Positions 12,226 through 22,539 of a stretch of DNA of 64,000 bases are shown piece by piece. The stretch lies in contig JAQFWX010000008.1 in the NCBI GenBank assembly GCA_027605045.1, forward strand, positions 1,426,001 through 1,490,000, given 5' to 3'. A program made the position numbers and the translations under genes. Source of the stretch: Phallus indusiatus (taxonomy: Eukaryota > Basidiomycota > Agaricomycetes > Phallales > Phallaceae). The stretch's first letter is position 1. Each line of letters starts with the position of its first letter. Under the pieces are notes generated by a model, which was given only the letters and a program-made list of their open reading frames with translations, was not told where the DNA came from and ran no database searches.

Positions 12226-15200
12226 TCATAATTCTTCGTGGACGAGACCCTCCAATGCTTGGCGCACTTCCTCAGCGTCCCGACTCCTGATAACACCGAG
12301 AGGAATTTTATGTCCATCCTCGACGGCCGTATCTTTGCCAACGTCGATGGGCAAGATGGACATCTCAGGTTCGCGCTCGGATTCGCTCTCAGTAGAAGGC
12401 GGATCCAGATCCAAATTTAGCGTCGCTTCGCTAGTCTCGGCGACTACGTACATACCAACAGCCAAACGTCAGATCCAATTGTCAAAATCGAAACTAAAAT
12501 GTCAAAGAAACTCTTACCATTCTCTGAATTACCATTGACGTCTCCGCTATCTGCAAGGACGAGTTTGTCCAAGACCGTACTCCTAATCTGACCAATGCTA
12601 GCTTCGAAACCTAAAATGATATCGTCTATCTCCTCTTGAAGCGATCGTAACGCATCATTCAAGGAGTTGGCAGGCGCATCCGTTGCAGTTCCGTTTTGGA
12701 GACTGTGATAAACGTCGCCAAACGACTTAGCAGCTATTGAAAATGGGTTAGTTGGTCAAAATCGAGATAATGATAATAGCGCGGAAAGCGTGGCCCGACA
12801 TTAAGATGTGCACCACATGCCATGTATCTTGATACTCACTTCGGAGAAGATTATGATACCGCTAAATTAGCAACATATATTAATAATGAACGTTCGCGCT
12901 CCTGTCGGATTCTTTCACCCACCTCCCAATCATGGTAAGTCACGTCTGCTAACCATGTGTAGCCCTTTCCGAGATCATCCTGTGCCTGGTTAGCCAGGTC
13001 AATTAGTGCTGAGGCAAATATCTCAAGCTGGAAAGTACGGTGAATGTCAAACCAAAAAAAAAAAATTAAGACAAAACAAAAAAAAAGTCTCCAACCTCTC
13101 TTATCTCTGCTTGCAAAAGTTCACCAATCCACTCCCGAACAACTTGAGAAAAATTGTCAATTCTAGCTCCAAGCTTCTTCTCAACCTTAGCAACCACGTC
13201 GTTCCATTCCTTCATTCTTTCCTCGTCTTCTTTTTCATTTTGAGCAAGAAGCTTTTTTGAAAACGCCTTCAGACCTTTCAAACTCTTCTCGGCTTCATTG
13301 ACAATATCTGTCACTTGTTTTCTTATCACACCCGCCGGATCTTGAGTATCAGCAACAGCCACCTCGCGCAAGCGTATCAAAGCCTCTTTAACGTCTTTAC
13401 GATGCTCCCTACCGAGCTTCTCAATATCTTGTTCCCATTTCGTATGACGTCTCTCCAGATCCGCACGCTGTTGTTCTGTCTGAATTTTCTTCTGTCGTAA
13501 ACGCTCTTCTTTCTCATGTGCATCCTCATGGGTTGAGGATTCCGAAGTCAAGGGTGGCGCTGGCTCCGCGTTAGTTGAGATATCGTCCAAGAATTGGTCC
13601 AGCAAAGCATCGAGATCAACGTCTTCTTCTTCTTCTTCTTCTTTTTCGGCGTTCTCGGGAACAGCATAGACAGGGGTATCGGCAACGGCAAAAGACTCTT
13701 CTACATCTTCTGTGGTGGGAGATAGTGACTCTGCCATGATAGACGCGGCTGAGGCGGCCGCTTTATCTGTAATGGCTGGAATATCCAACCCAGCCAGTTC
13801 CGAATCAAAATCTGGTATTGAATCGGCAATATGGACGACTTCATCTTCCTCGAATGTTGCGGGTGGTGAGAGCGTTTCTTTAATGATCGAAGCTGCAATT
13901 TCATCTGTAACATCAAGTGTCGGCGGAATAGGGACGAAGGGGATTGTCTCTGAGGAAACAACGGGTGGTTCAGGCACGAGAGATTCTCCAGATACTGTAG
14001 GCGTAGGAGCTGGAGTGACACCGACGGAAGTAATCACGTCGATTACTTCAGCTACATCGACACTCTCTACGACAGGTATCCCTTCTCTGCTTGCTCTTTC
14101 CTGCTCCATAATGGCAACCCATATTTTATCAATCTGAGGATCAACCCATTTCTCTTTCGCATTGATAATGAGACGAAACAGGATACGAAGTATGACACCA
14201 GGTAAACGTTTGACGGCCTTCCAAATCGGTCGTACATATGGCCTGATAGCTCGCCATTGTTTATCTGCAGTGCTGATTGTCGTATTAATGCGAGGCTGGA
14301 CGTAAAGTTGATACCGGTATGCTAAGTTATCCATGTACGGACCAAGCGTTGCCTCGTATTTGCGTTGGAATTGTCTGATGTACGGTCTAGTGCGAATGCG
14401 CAGCCATGCAATTTGCGGCTGAACGTGCATACGCCACTCTTGTCTTGTGCGACGAATAACCGGTGTAGAAATCTTGACTGCGGTGGAGTATATTGGTTCG
14501 ACACTGTGTACGGTTGATGAAATGAAGGGATTCTGCATTGCCATTTGGATCGGAGGTAGGATGTAAGGCTCCAAGACGAGCCGACGGTATTCGGTCAGAG
14601 CTCGACATATAGGAGACCGCATCTGTACGTCTTCAGGACATACTGAAACTGTGTATATCGTGAACCATAATAGAAGCATCCGTGCCAAGATATCGAATAT
14701 GCTTATTCCTTTACTGGATTTTTCATTACGGCCTTTCTTATTCTGTGCAAGAAGATGGCACTTCAGAGCGAGGACAACCAAAATGCCGACAAAGATATTG
14801 ACATACCTTAGACCCTTTTTTTGCTTTGGACTTCGGTTTAGCTTTTGATAATCCTCCTTTGCCGGGCGGAGGGGAAGGTTCTGAAGGTAGGCTATTTTGT
14901 TCAGGTATATCATCATCCTACGGTAAACGTCTAATCTCAAATTCAACAGCTATGAACTAGAAACATACCTCGGCCTTAATATCATCACCACGTCTGGGTC
15001 CGACTGAGGAGGCTTTGGATGATGCTGATGCTGATGCATTTGCAGGAGTATTTCGACTAGGACCAGCCCGGTTGTTGACATCCTTTACAGGAGAAGCACG
15101 GTTTGAGGTGGAATTCAAACTGGCATCATCATCATTAAGAGCGCTCTCCACATATTTTCCTTTCGATGAAGATGCAGGTGTAATACGCGCAGTCCCAACG

Positions 15201-15265
15201 GAGGAGTTCGTACGACTGGCAGCAGGCGGGGGTGGTGCAGCGCTCTGCCGACGGGTTACAACCAT
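12226..15265 (-). CDS. Single-pass membrane protein of a fungal-only family, function unknown
   Basis: Seven exons join in frame: 15265-14969, 14917-14807, 14742-13096, 13027-12923, 12861-12840, 12733-12518, 12443-12226, about 871 residues. The N-terminus is Ser/Ala/Pro-rich with MVVTRRQS. A Lys-rich segment then precedes one hydrophobic helix (LARMLLLWFTIYTVSVCP, residues about 153-170). After it come repeated aromatic/proline stretches of the form EPYILPPIQMAMQNPF, EPIYSTAVKIS, VQPQIAWLRIRTRPYIRQF and RPYVRPIWKAVKRL. A long acidic linker (about residues 300-450) and a helical, probably coiled-coil C-terminal half follow. From memory, ascomycete proteins of this shape are labelled 'hoxa13-like', a misleading name; there is no homeodomain here. 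I would call it an ER or nuclear-envelope anchored protein of unknown role. Exon 5 is only 22 nt. Confidence 0.72.
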
Positions 15266-15844
15266 CGTTGCAAGTCAAAAGAGCCACTAGTTGCTGTTGC
15301 AATATTTTCCAAATTCCTTTGATCTGAAGCTTTCACAGAAAGTGACTGGCAAGAAAAGAGTGTGTGGTGTTTCGGATTTGACGCGTTATTGACGTTGTGT
15401 ATCCAAAGCGGAGTTCCAAACCTTGGGGCAGATCATTTTCGGAAGCAAATATACCACATCCCTCCCCTTTTGGAATACCATTGGAAATCAATTACAAGTA
15501 GAATATTACAACAAGCGCATTTTTCGTGTTTCAACGAGCAGAAAAAAAAGGAAATATGTGTAAACTAAATGAATGTCACTCAACCAGAAAAAAACCCTTT
15601 TTTATTCAAATGATGGTGGTATGTATCAGGCTCGACCATGAGTGCTGCCTCCGCTGGTCGTCGAGAGCGCGTGTTCGTGTTTTCGCGCATCCCAAGATTC
15701 GGCCCAGCGTCGATTGCGAAGTAAAGCAGCGGGTAAAGGGAACGCAGACGGCGGCGGGAAGGCGCGTGATCTCAGTGCAGGGTTACTGTCCAAGCGTATT
15801 ATTATGAGAAACTGGCTGGTCACCAAATAGGATTCTTTTTTTAC
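15266..15844. other. Intergenic region, no supported gene
   Basis: 579 bp upstream of the membrane-protein gene and downstream of the next minus-strand gene. Short frames on both strands at 15526-15830 overlap each other and show no motif. It likely holds the promoter and leader of the 12226-15265 gene. Confidence 0.5.
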
Positions 15845-17149
15845 TTACTTGGCTTTCAACGTTGGTCCAATGGCGACGCGAGCAAAAGTGGAAGGGAATA
15901 ATGGATTACCGGGACCACGCTCGGATAAACCATGATAGGGTAAATTAGTTTGCGACGATGAAGCGCTATGAATGGAAGGTGTAGGCGATGAATATCGACG
16001 GCTGGGAGGAGGCGAAGGCTGGTTGACAATGCGAAGCCCTACTAAAGGCGAGACGGGCCGTTTTGCCACACCTTCCTCGTCTGAAACGTCTTCTGAAATA
16101 TCCTCCATGCGAGTAGCACCATGACGACTAAGCGAAGGTGACTCTCTTCCGAAAAAAGATGAAGACGTCGGACTGAGGATGGGAGATCGTACGGGCTGCG
16201 ATGACGCCATAATCTCCTCCACCCAGATGGTATCATCGTATTCATCGTCCACAGCTGAGGTATCTTCGCCTTCTACGGTCTCGGGACCTTCGATATCCTG
16301 ATGATCGCCACCATCTAATTCAGGGGGTACACCGAACGCCGCCTTGATGCGCTCCCAGATGACTTCAGATCTAGCCGAAATGCACGTCTTCGCCTTGTGG
16401 ATCCACAAAATATCATCAGCTTCTTCGCGGGTCGTTTTCGTCAGCCACTTTTCCAGCTGAGAATAATTCCATGATGCCGGATTATTTTCATCGCCTGGTG
16501 GGCTCCCTGCAGGGAATATTTGCGCGAGAAGGAGAAACAATTTACGCGTAGGCAAGGACGTCAAAAGTTCTTGGACTTCTGCGGGTCGATCCCAGAACGG
16601 CAGAAGACAGGTCTCGGGAAGTGGAGTAAACTTGACAGGAGAAAGAGCCTGTGCATTGTTGTTCCCAGGAGTAGATGGTCGTGAGATGGTTGGATGCGCG
16701 CATTGTTGAGCAATCTCGCACACTTGTTGGGGAGTAAGTGGGGTGGTATGAGGGCTGGTATGCGATGCAATGGAGCTGCGACGTTGCAGTGATCCTTGAG
16801 TGTTTTCGTCTTTCTGTGCGCTTGATAATGGGGTGAAACCAAATCCAGAGGCCGCGAAGGATATGCGACCACTCGATGCACCTGGGCTGCTGTTTCTGCC
16901 TTGATTGTTCCCGCCACTTGGCTTGTTGTTGTGAAGTGATCTTCGTCGACTTGCTTTCTCGTCCTGCTCAGGAGGTGGCTGCCCAGTTGGAGCCTTGACG
17001 ATGTGCAGCACACTGGCTACGCCTCGGTCTGTCTCAGGTATGGTGCCCCAGGGATCCGCGGCTGAGACAGAACCTCGACGCCGCGACGAAACGCGACGAA
17101 GCCCTTGGACGTTGGGGGATATATTGGACAGAGTCAGTGGCTGAGACAT
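15845..17149 (-). CDS. Unknown Ser-rich protein with one conserved central block
   Basis: One uninterrupted exon of 434 residues (MSQPLTLSNISPN to LKAK), unusual among the intron-rich neighbours. Residues about 1-175 are Ser/Arg/Pro-rich and probably disordered, with basic-serine sites such as RRVSSRRRGS. Residues about 178-285 look folded: LPETCLLPFWDRPAEVQELL, FLLLAQIFPAGSP, WNYSQLEKWLTKTTREEADD and SEVIWERIKAAFGVP, helical with several tryptophans. The remainder is acidic (DEYDDTIWVEEIM) and then Ser/Pro-rich. I do not recognise the family. It shares a 193-bp divergent spacer with SEC72. Potential phosphoregulation is inference from the many SP and RRxS sites. Confidence 0.7.
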   Translation of the reverse strand: MSQPLTLSNISPNVQGLRRVSSRRRGSVSAADPWGTIPETDRGVASVLHIVKAPTGQPPPEQDEKASRRRSLHNNKPSGGNNQGRNSSPGASSGRISFAASGFGFTPLSSAQKDENTQGSLQRRSSIASHTSPHTTPLTPQQVCEIAQQCAHPTISRPSTPGNNNAQALSPVKFTPLPETCLLPFWDRPAEVQELLTSLPTRKLFLLLAQIFPAGSPPGDENNPASWNYSQLEKWLTKTTREEADDILWIHKAKTCISARSEVIWERIKAAFGVPPELDGGDHQDIEGPETVEGEDTSAVDDEYDDTIWVEEIMASSQPVRSPILSPTSSSFFGRESPSLSRHGATRMEDISEDVSDEEGVAKRPVSPLVGLRIVNQPSPPPSRRYSSPTPSIHSASSSQTNLPYHGLSERGPGNPLFPSTFARVAIGPTLKAK

Positions 17150-17342
17150 GTGTGGTATGTCGTTGCTGGTATGTTGTGAAGGAAAGAAGAAGCAGAACAG
17201 CGAAAGAACGCTTCCTGCGGTTTTATTAGCGCACCTCTCGGTTTGGTGCCGTCATAAGACATAATGTAATCGATCGAACAATTACCTAAGTGACATTACC
17301 TAAGCAAACTCCAGCTCATCATCATCCTCGCTGCAATTCATA

Positions 17343-18345
17343 ATGGCAGACCACAATCACAGTCATTCTGGCCCCAATGCACATAGTCATGGACCTCAGC
17401 CTGGCCAGCTAGGTCAGCGCACACTGACACCGCAACAAATTCAGCAGCTGCAACAGCTGACTCCCCAGCAGTTACAGCAGCTCCAACAACAACTACAGCA
17501 GCAGCAGCAGCTACAACAGCAAATGGCTAATATGACCCCCGACCCAGATGCTATAGCAGCTCTTGATGCACGGTCCAAAGAAGTTCCTTTGAAGCTCGTC
17601 GCCCCAGAAACAGAGAAGGGTCAAATACTTGTGGAAGGGACAGCTTCGGAGGACCCTTCAGTCGATTTTAGCAAGCTGAATGCTCTGGCTCGACAAATTA
17701 TGGAAATATGCCCCAATAATGGCGATGTGCCCCCTCCGCTTCCGCCAGTGAATATGATCCCCAAAAACAACCGTTCGGCTGCCGTTATTAAAGCCAAAGA
17801 CGAAGGAAATGTACGCCGTCAAGAAACAATCGTGTCTCTCACACATGAAAAGGCTAACTCTTTCTCTTTCCCTTTTTTTACCAGAAATTATACGGCGAAA
17901 AGAAATATCACGAAGCTATTACACTATATACCAATGCGGCTAAGCTGACCCTCGGTCGCCCATTGTGGGAATCGTCGTCTTTAATAAAAGAAGAACTGGC
18001 TATGCTTTTGTCTAATCGTTCGGCAGCATATGCTGTCCTCGGTGATTGGACAACGGCGCTCGCTGATGCAGATGCAGTCATAAATTACAAACGCCCTTGG
18101 AGCAAAGGTCACTTTCGAAAAGCAAAAGCTCTGCAAGGTCTAGGCGAATACGAAGAGGCTAAGGTGGCGTTGGCACTCGGTCTAGCGTTTGAACCGAGTA
18201 ACAATGTAAGTGTTTCGCATACTTTGTAACCCATGTCTCGAGTCATTGCCCTAATGTTCTCTATCACCAGGAAATGTTGTCATTTATGAGTGAACTAGAC
18301 GAACAAATTAAAAAAGCTAATGAGGGGCAGCTTCAGACAGAGTGA
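17343..18345 (+). CDS. SEC72: Sec72-like TPR subunit of the ER post-translational translocon
   Basis: Probable cytosolic TPR subunit of the Sec62/Sec63/Sec71/Sec72 complex that feeds preproteins to Sec61. Three exons (17343-17810, 17885-18205, 18271-18345) give 287 residues. The N-terminus is His-rich and then Gln/Leu-rich (polyQ near residues 30-60). A conserved segment reads KEVPLKLVAPETEKGQIL and DFSKLNALARQIMEICPN. Residues about 157-285 form tetratricopeptide repeats: KDEGNKLYGEKKYHEAITLY, ELAMLLSNRSAAYAVLGDW, KGHFRKAKALQGLGEYEEAK and a third helix pair. The N-terminal domain plus TPR layout matches fungal Sec72 and argues against a generic TPR co-chaperone. No membrane segment is present, as expected. 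Confidence 0.85.
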
Positions 18346-18891
18346 CTGTATACATTTATTGTGGTTTTATTTCTATCGCCATTCGTGACTGGTCATTTAT
18401 GTATATCCATCAGCAGCATTCTTATAATACAAGGCCGATGTTATTCATTGAGCGATTTAGCGGCGAGTTATCTCTAAATTGATATCACAAGCAATGAGTG
18501 CAGTCATCCAGCAGATAAACAACTTTGCCACGCCCTTTCGCAAGCTGAAGAGCGAATATCATCAATTCATGTTGAAGTCATTCACGATTATGTTAATGCA
18601 AAGGTGGTAGCGACTTAGGTTGTATCATCGTAGTCGCAGCCTATTAGTATCAGTACGAGCCCTTTCAGGTGCTCCCGCGATCAAATTCGAGGCCTCAAGC
18701 CGGTTGTACGAACTTTCTCTAATGCTTGAACGACCTTTTGACTCAGAAATGTCTTTTCGTTAAAATGCAAAATCAATAAAATACGTGTGATACGTACACG
18801 GTGCGCTAATACAAGTGAAATAAGATAATACATGAAGCACATAACTGGTAGACAAAACAAGTAGCTTTTAAAATGAGGGAGAAAAAAAAGA
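18346..18891. other. Convergent intergenic region
   Basis: 546 bp between the stop codons of SEC72 (plus) and APP1 (minus). AT-rich, with TTTATTTCTATC-type and AATAAAATACGTG-type stretches consistent with 3' ends. No gene seen. Confidence 0.5.
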
Positions 18892-21084
18892 TCAGCGATA
18901 TCGTCTGAGAATGTCTTGAACTTCAGATTCGCATTCGGCGGGGTCCTTGAAAATCTTGAGAACGACGTAACTTGGAATCTCTGCGCGAGCCCGTTCGATA
19001 CGGAATATGAAGTCATTGACTTTCCGTTCTTCAGGCGTTAAACCGCTGTTAGTTGACTGGGACCGAGCCAGCCTAGGTAGTACCTCCGATCGCCCGCCAT
19101 TCAAAGATTGCATAGACGGCATTTCAATTTGTTGAGGTTCTTGATTCACCAAAGTTCCATTCATAAGTGGGGGTGAGATACCACCACCGGCTGAGCCGTA
19201 AGAGATTCCGTACAAGCTGTTTGGGATGACATCTGCTGTAGTGGTGACGTTGCGAATGAAGACACCGGCTATTTGATGGGATCGCTCTCTCGCAAGTTCC
19301 GTGTACAATTCTAAATCTTGTTCCCCGCTGTCTCCTACGAGTATGAAAGTTGAATCTGGGAAGGCGTTCAAAACATCAACAACGCCTTGACGCTTACGCG
19401 CTGCGGGAGGCGAAAGTAGAGAAGAGAGCAACGCTCGAGCTTTGTATGACTTCAACCGAATCGACCCTTCCGGGAGGTTGGAAATGGAGAAAAATTCGGT
19501 TATGATAGGTAGCAGCTCAAATGGGCCATTAGACTAAAGATACCTTAATATAAGAGTTATCTTGATAACTTTTCGAAACACTTGCCACATAATGAAATCG
19601 TACACCTTTGTATGAAAATAGGTCAGAGGAAGAATCTTAAAGTGTAATAAGAAAAAAAAATACCTTTGCGCCATAAATTGCGGTACCAGTTCACCATATC
19701 TGGGATAACTAAATCGGACAAATGTCGCGTGAACGCGGTTCTGAAAGCAGCCTTAGCTCCTTCGATGACACCAGTAAATTTCACTGTATCATCTATATCT
19801 GAAATCAGACGAATAGGGACACGGTGGATGGGTAATACAGTCGTGATTTGTGTCTGAACAGGTTTACGATCAGTTGCATTGGGTATATTCCCAGGCGGCA
19901 TGTCGACTGTCATTGCGGTTGCTGTAGAAGCTGCAAGTCCATTTGTCCGTTTTTGATAGGCTGCATAGGGAGATGGAGACACCGATGTCGAATTGGCCGC
20001 TGGCCACATCTCGGCTTGAACCACGACAGGATATTCCACGTCGCGATCGCCAAATGCAACGTGCAGGGAGGGTGGATGGGTGACTAATCTCTCCCAAGGT
20101 ACTCGAACTGTAGACTGAAAGAAGCCCTCTGACGACGTAACAGATGATATGGTAGCTAACGGTGTCAAATCTGTTTCTTGTCCGTGAAGGGTATCGTTGA
20201 CGTTGGACGGTATATCTCTGGATAAAGGACAAAAAACTGAGATTTGTATCATACGATTTGCAATAGCGCTGGTCCAAAAGAGCTTGATGCGAGAATCTAG
20301 ATTGTCGTGAAGAGCTTGAAGAGTCTCATCCTCTGCTACTGAGGATGGTGACAATTTTGGAGTTTCCGAATTCAGCGATGAAAGCTCAACGGCAGAAGCG
20401 GATTGAGGAAAATGATCTGGAAGGCTAAACAATTCAACGCCGAGTTGGAAAATAACCAGTCTTACCATTAGTAGAAAAAGATGGGTCATCTAACTTTTCT
20501 AAATCATCTGCAAGGCTCTCGCAACCATCTTCATCATTCAGTTCTGTTTCCAAATTCTCATTGACACTGTTTGGTAGCTTCGGTAACGCAGCATAGCCTC
20601 AAAATAAGAGTCAACATAATGCAAATTGCCGTGAAACATGTCTCTCTACTTTTTGCTAAGCGGTAAAAAGCTTTTTGAGAGCGGGTCGCCATTTCAGATG
20701 GCCTGACGCTGGATGCAAAGCCAGAGACATAGATTTCCAATGCAAATGACGAGTCTGGTGGAGAACAAGGTCAAAAAGGTCAGAATATGACGAGATAGAC
20801 TGTTGTAGAACCCAACTTGGATCGTCAATGTCTGAAGGCCGCTGATACCGCCTTGCTGCCCATCCGGGGAACAGGTGCAGTTTTTCAATGCCGACGACAC
20901 CGCGACTCTGGGTGACTGACGACGACGTGTGTCCTACACCAGTTCTACCGTAGGCGCTGTTTTCTCCATTGCCTGTAACTCGTGAAGCTATGGCGTCATA
21001 AGCTCCTCTGTAGTCCTTTTGAGCAACATAGTCTCGTATGGATGATAGCTTTGAAGAAGTCAGTGTTTTCCAAGAAGAAGGCAT
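18892..21084 (-). CDS. APP1: App1-like Mg2+-dependent phosphatidate phosphatase
   Basis: Likely dephosphorylates phosphatidic acid to diacylglycerol at endocytic actin sites, as yeast App1 does. Start ATG at 21084 (MPSSWKTLTSS). The catalytic part carries the HAD-type motif DXDXT as LISDIDDTVKFTGV (about 19810-19770), then GAKAAFRTAFTRHL, DLVIPDMVNWYRNLW, FSISNLPEGSIRLKSYK and the later HAD motif FILVGDSGEQDLELY. Upstream conserved segments are LEIYVSGFASSVRPSEMATR and, further on, PWERLVTHPPSL. The linker between them is Ser-rich and poorly conserved. Several introns are needed, for example one at about 20810-20750 joining the first exon to the LEIYVSG exon. The start codon is 38 bp from that assigned to TPT1 on the other strand. 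Family assignment is strong; some internal splice sites are approximate. Confidence 0.88.
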
Positions 21085-21122
21085 CACTGAGATAATTTAG
21101 TGGAAATGTTCAGACCATTGGT

Positions 21123-22360
21123 ATGGACGACGAATCAGCAGACGAGTCGAAAGCAAGTATTGGATACGGTGATGTCGATATCAGTGATCCGGCGCCTATG
21201 ACCACCACAAATTGGCTGACTCAGTCAGAACTTGAGGCATTTCAATGCATGTTCAAAGCGACCGCTCGTGTTCTCTCAGGACCACAGCCTCTCAATCGAC
21301 CCAACAATTATAGGCATCCTTTCATCTTCGTTCTATCTCGTGCTGAACGCCGAACGCGAGTCTTGGGTGAAAAAGAAAAGTATAACCATCCACTAACACT
21401 GAGTATGCGGGACGAACGACTTTCACGGACGATGACTTTTCTTTTGAGACATAAAGCTGTCGAGGAAGGTCTACCAATGCGAAAAGATGGGTATGTCAAA
21501 ATCAGCGACCTCGTATGTGCCGTCCAGCCCTCTTTCCGAGTTCATTTGATGCTTAAAGCCGAGTAGCTGGCAATACCTAAATTACAATCGGCGGATTTTC
21601 TCTCTGTTGAACGAATAGTAAAGAACGACAAAAAGGGCAGGTTCAGTTTACTGTTAGAACCCGACAATACCGGTACCGATGGGATATGGTGGATACGTGC
21701 CAACCAAGGGCATTCAATACAAGTAAGAAGAAAGAGAGTGGCCCGTGTCTTCATGGTCATTGAAAGAACGCGTTTCATAGGATATCAAAATTGATATGAT
21801 TCGCATAATCGACGAATCACAAGTTCCGATGGCCGTTCATGGTACAACCTCTGCCGCATGGGGACAGATAGGTAACGTCGAAAAGATTTTTGGACTCACG
21901 ATGTTAACATTGAATTCTCTCAGCTAACGAAGGCCTATGCCGTATGAATCGACAACACATCCATTTTGCTCAAGGCATTCCTCGATCAGGCGTTTTAAGC
22001 GGTCAGTCAATTCATTTAATACCATTGAGGATCCCTTGTCTGATAAACTACAAAAAAGGTATGCGTACCACATCACAGGTATACATATTCTTAGACGTCA
22101 CTATGGCTCTAGAATATGGCCTTGAGCTTCTACTTTCGTCTAATGGAGTCGTACTATCTCCAGGCGATGAAAATGGTTATATTCACCCATGCTTTTTCTC
22201 CAAAGTCGAATGGGCACCGACCAAAAGTCTTATGAAAGGTTGGTCGCGCCCACCCCCACCTCCATCGCTTCGGAAACCCGCTATAACAATGCCTCAATCA
22301 GTTGAAGAGCAAAATGAGCGAATATCAGTCGTTGATGATGATGCCGAAGAAGGAATATAG
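21123..22360 (+). CDS. TPT1: tRNA 2'-phosphotransferase (Tpt1/KptA)
   Basis: Removes the 2'-phosphate left at the tRNA splice junction, using NAD+ and releasing ADP-ribose 1'',2''-cyclic phosphate. Exons begin 21123-21512 and 21567-21722, followed by shorter exons to the stop at 22360. Core motifs appear in order: RLSRTMTFLLRHKAVEEGLP with the RH pair, KDGYVKISDL, NDKKGRFSLL, WIRANQGHSI, VHGTTSAAWGQI, NRQHIHFAQG and YIFLDVTMALEYGLELLLSS. These supply the Arg-His-Arg-Arg catalytic set of the family. The first 90 residues lie before the usual domain start and match nothing I know; an intron or a later ATG (for example 21198) is possible. The C-terminal tail is Pro-rich then acidic. Confidence 0.9.
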
Positions 22361-22539
22361 CTATAAATTTGATTTGAATTGGTCTTGTCACCTTTGGACA
22401 TACTTCCTATTTACATCTATTTATATCAATGGGACAAAGTGGACGCGCCCGAAGTCTGACGCGTGACCATATGAGTCTGGCGTCGGTCACGGGCACCGGC
22501 TGCCACAACTAGTTCACTCCGGCCAGTACATTCGCTAAC

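Noticed and set aside
15526..15830. Short plus- and minus-strand frames upstream of the membrane-protein gene
   Set aside because: Mutually overlapping, no motif, in the expected promoter region.
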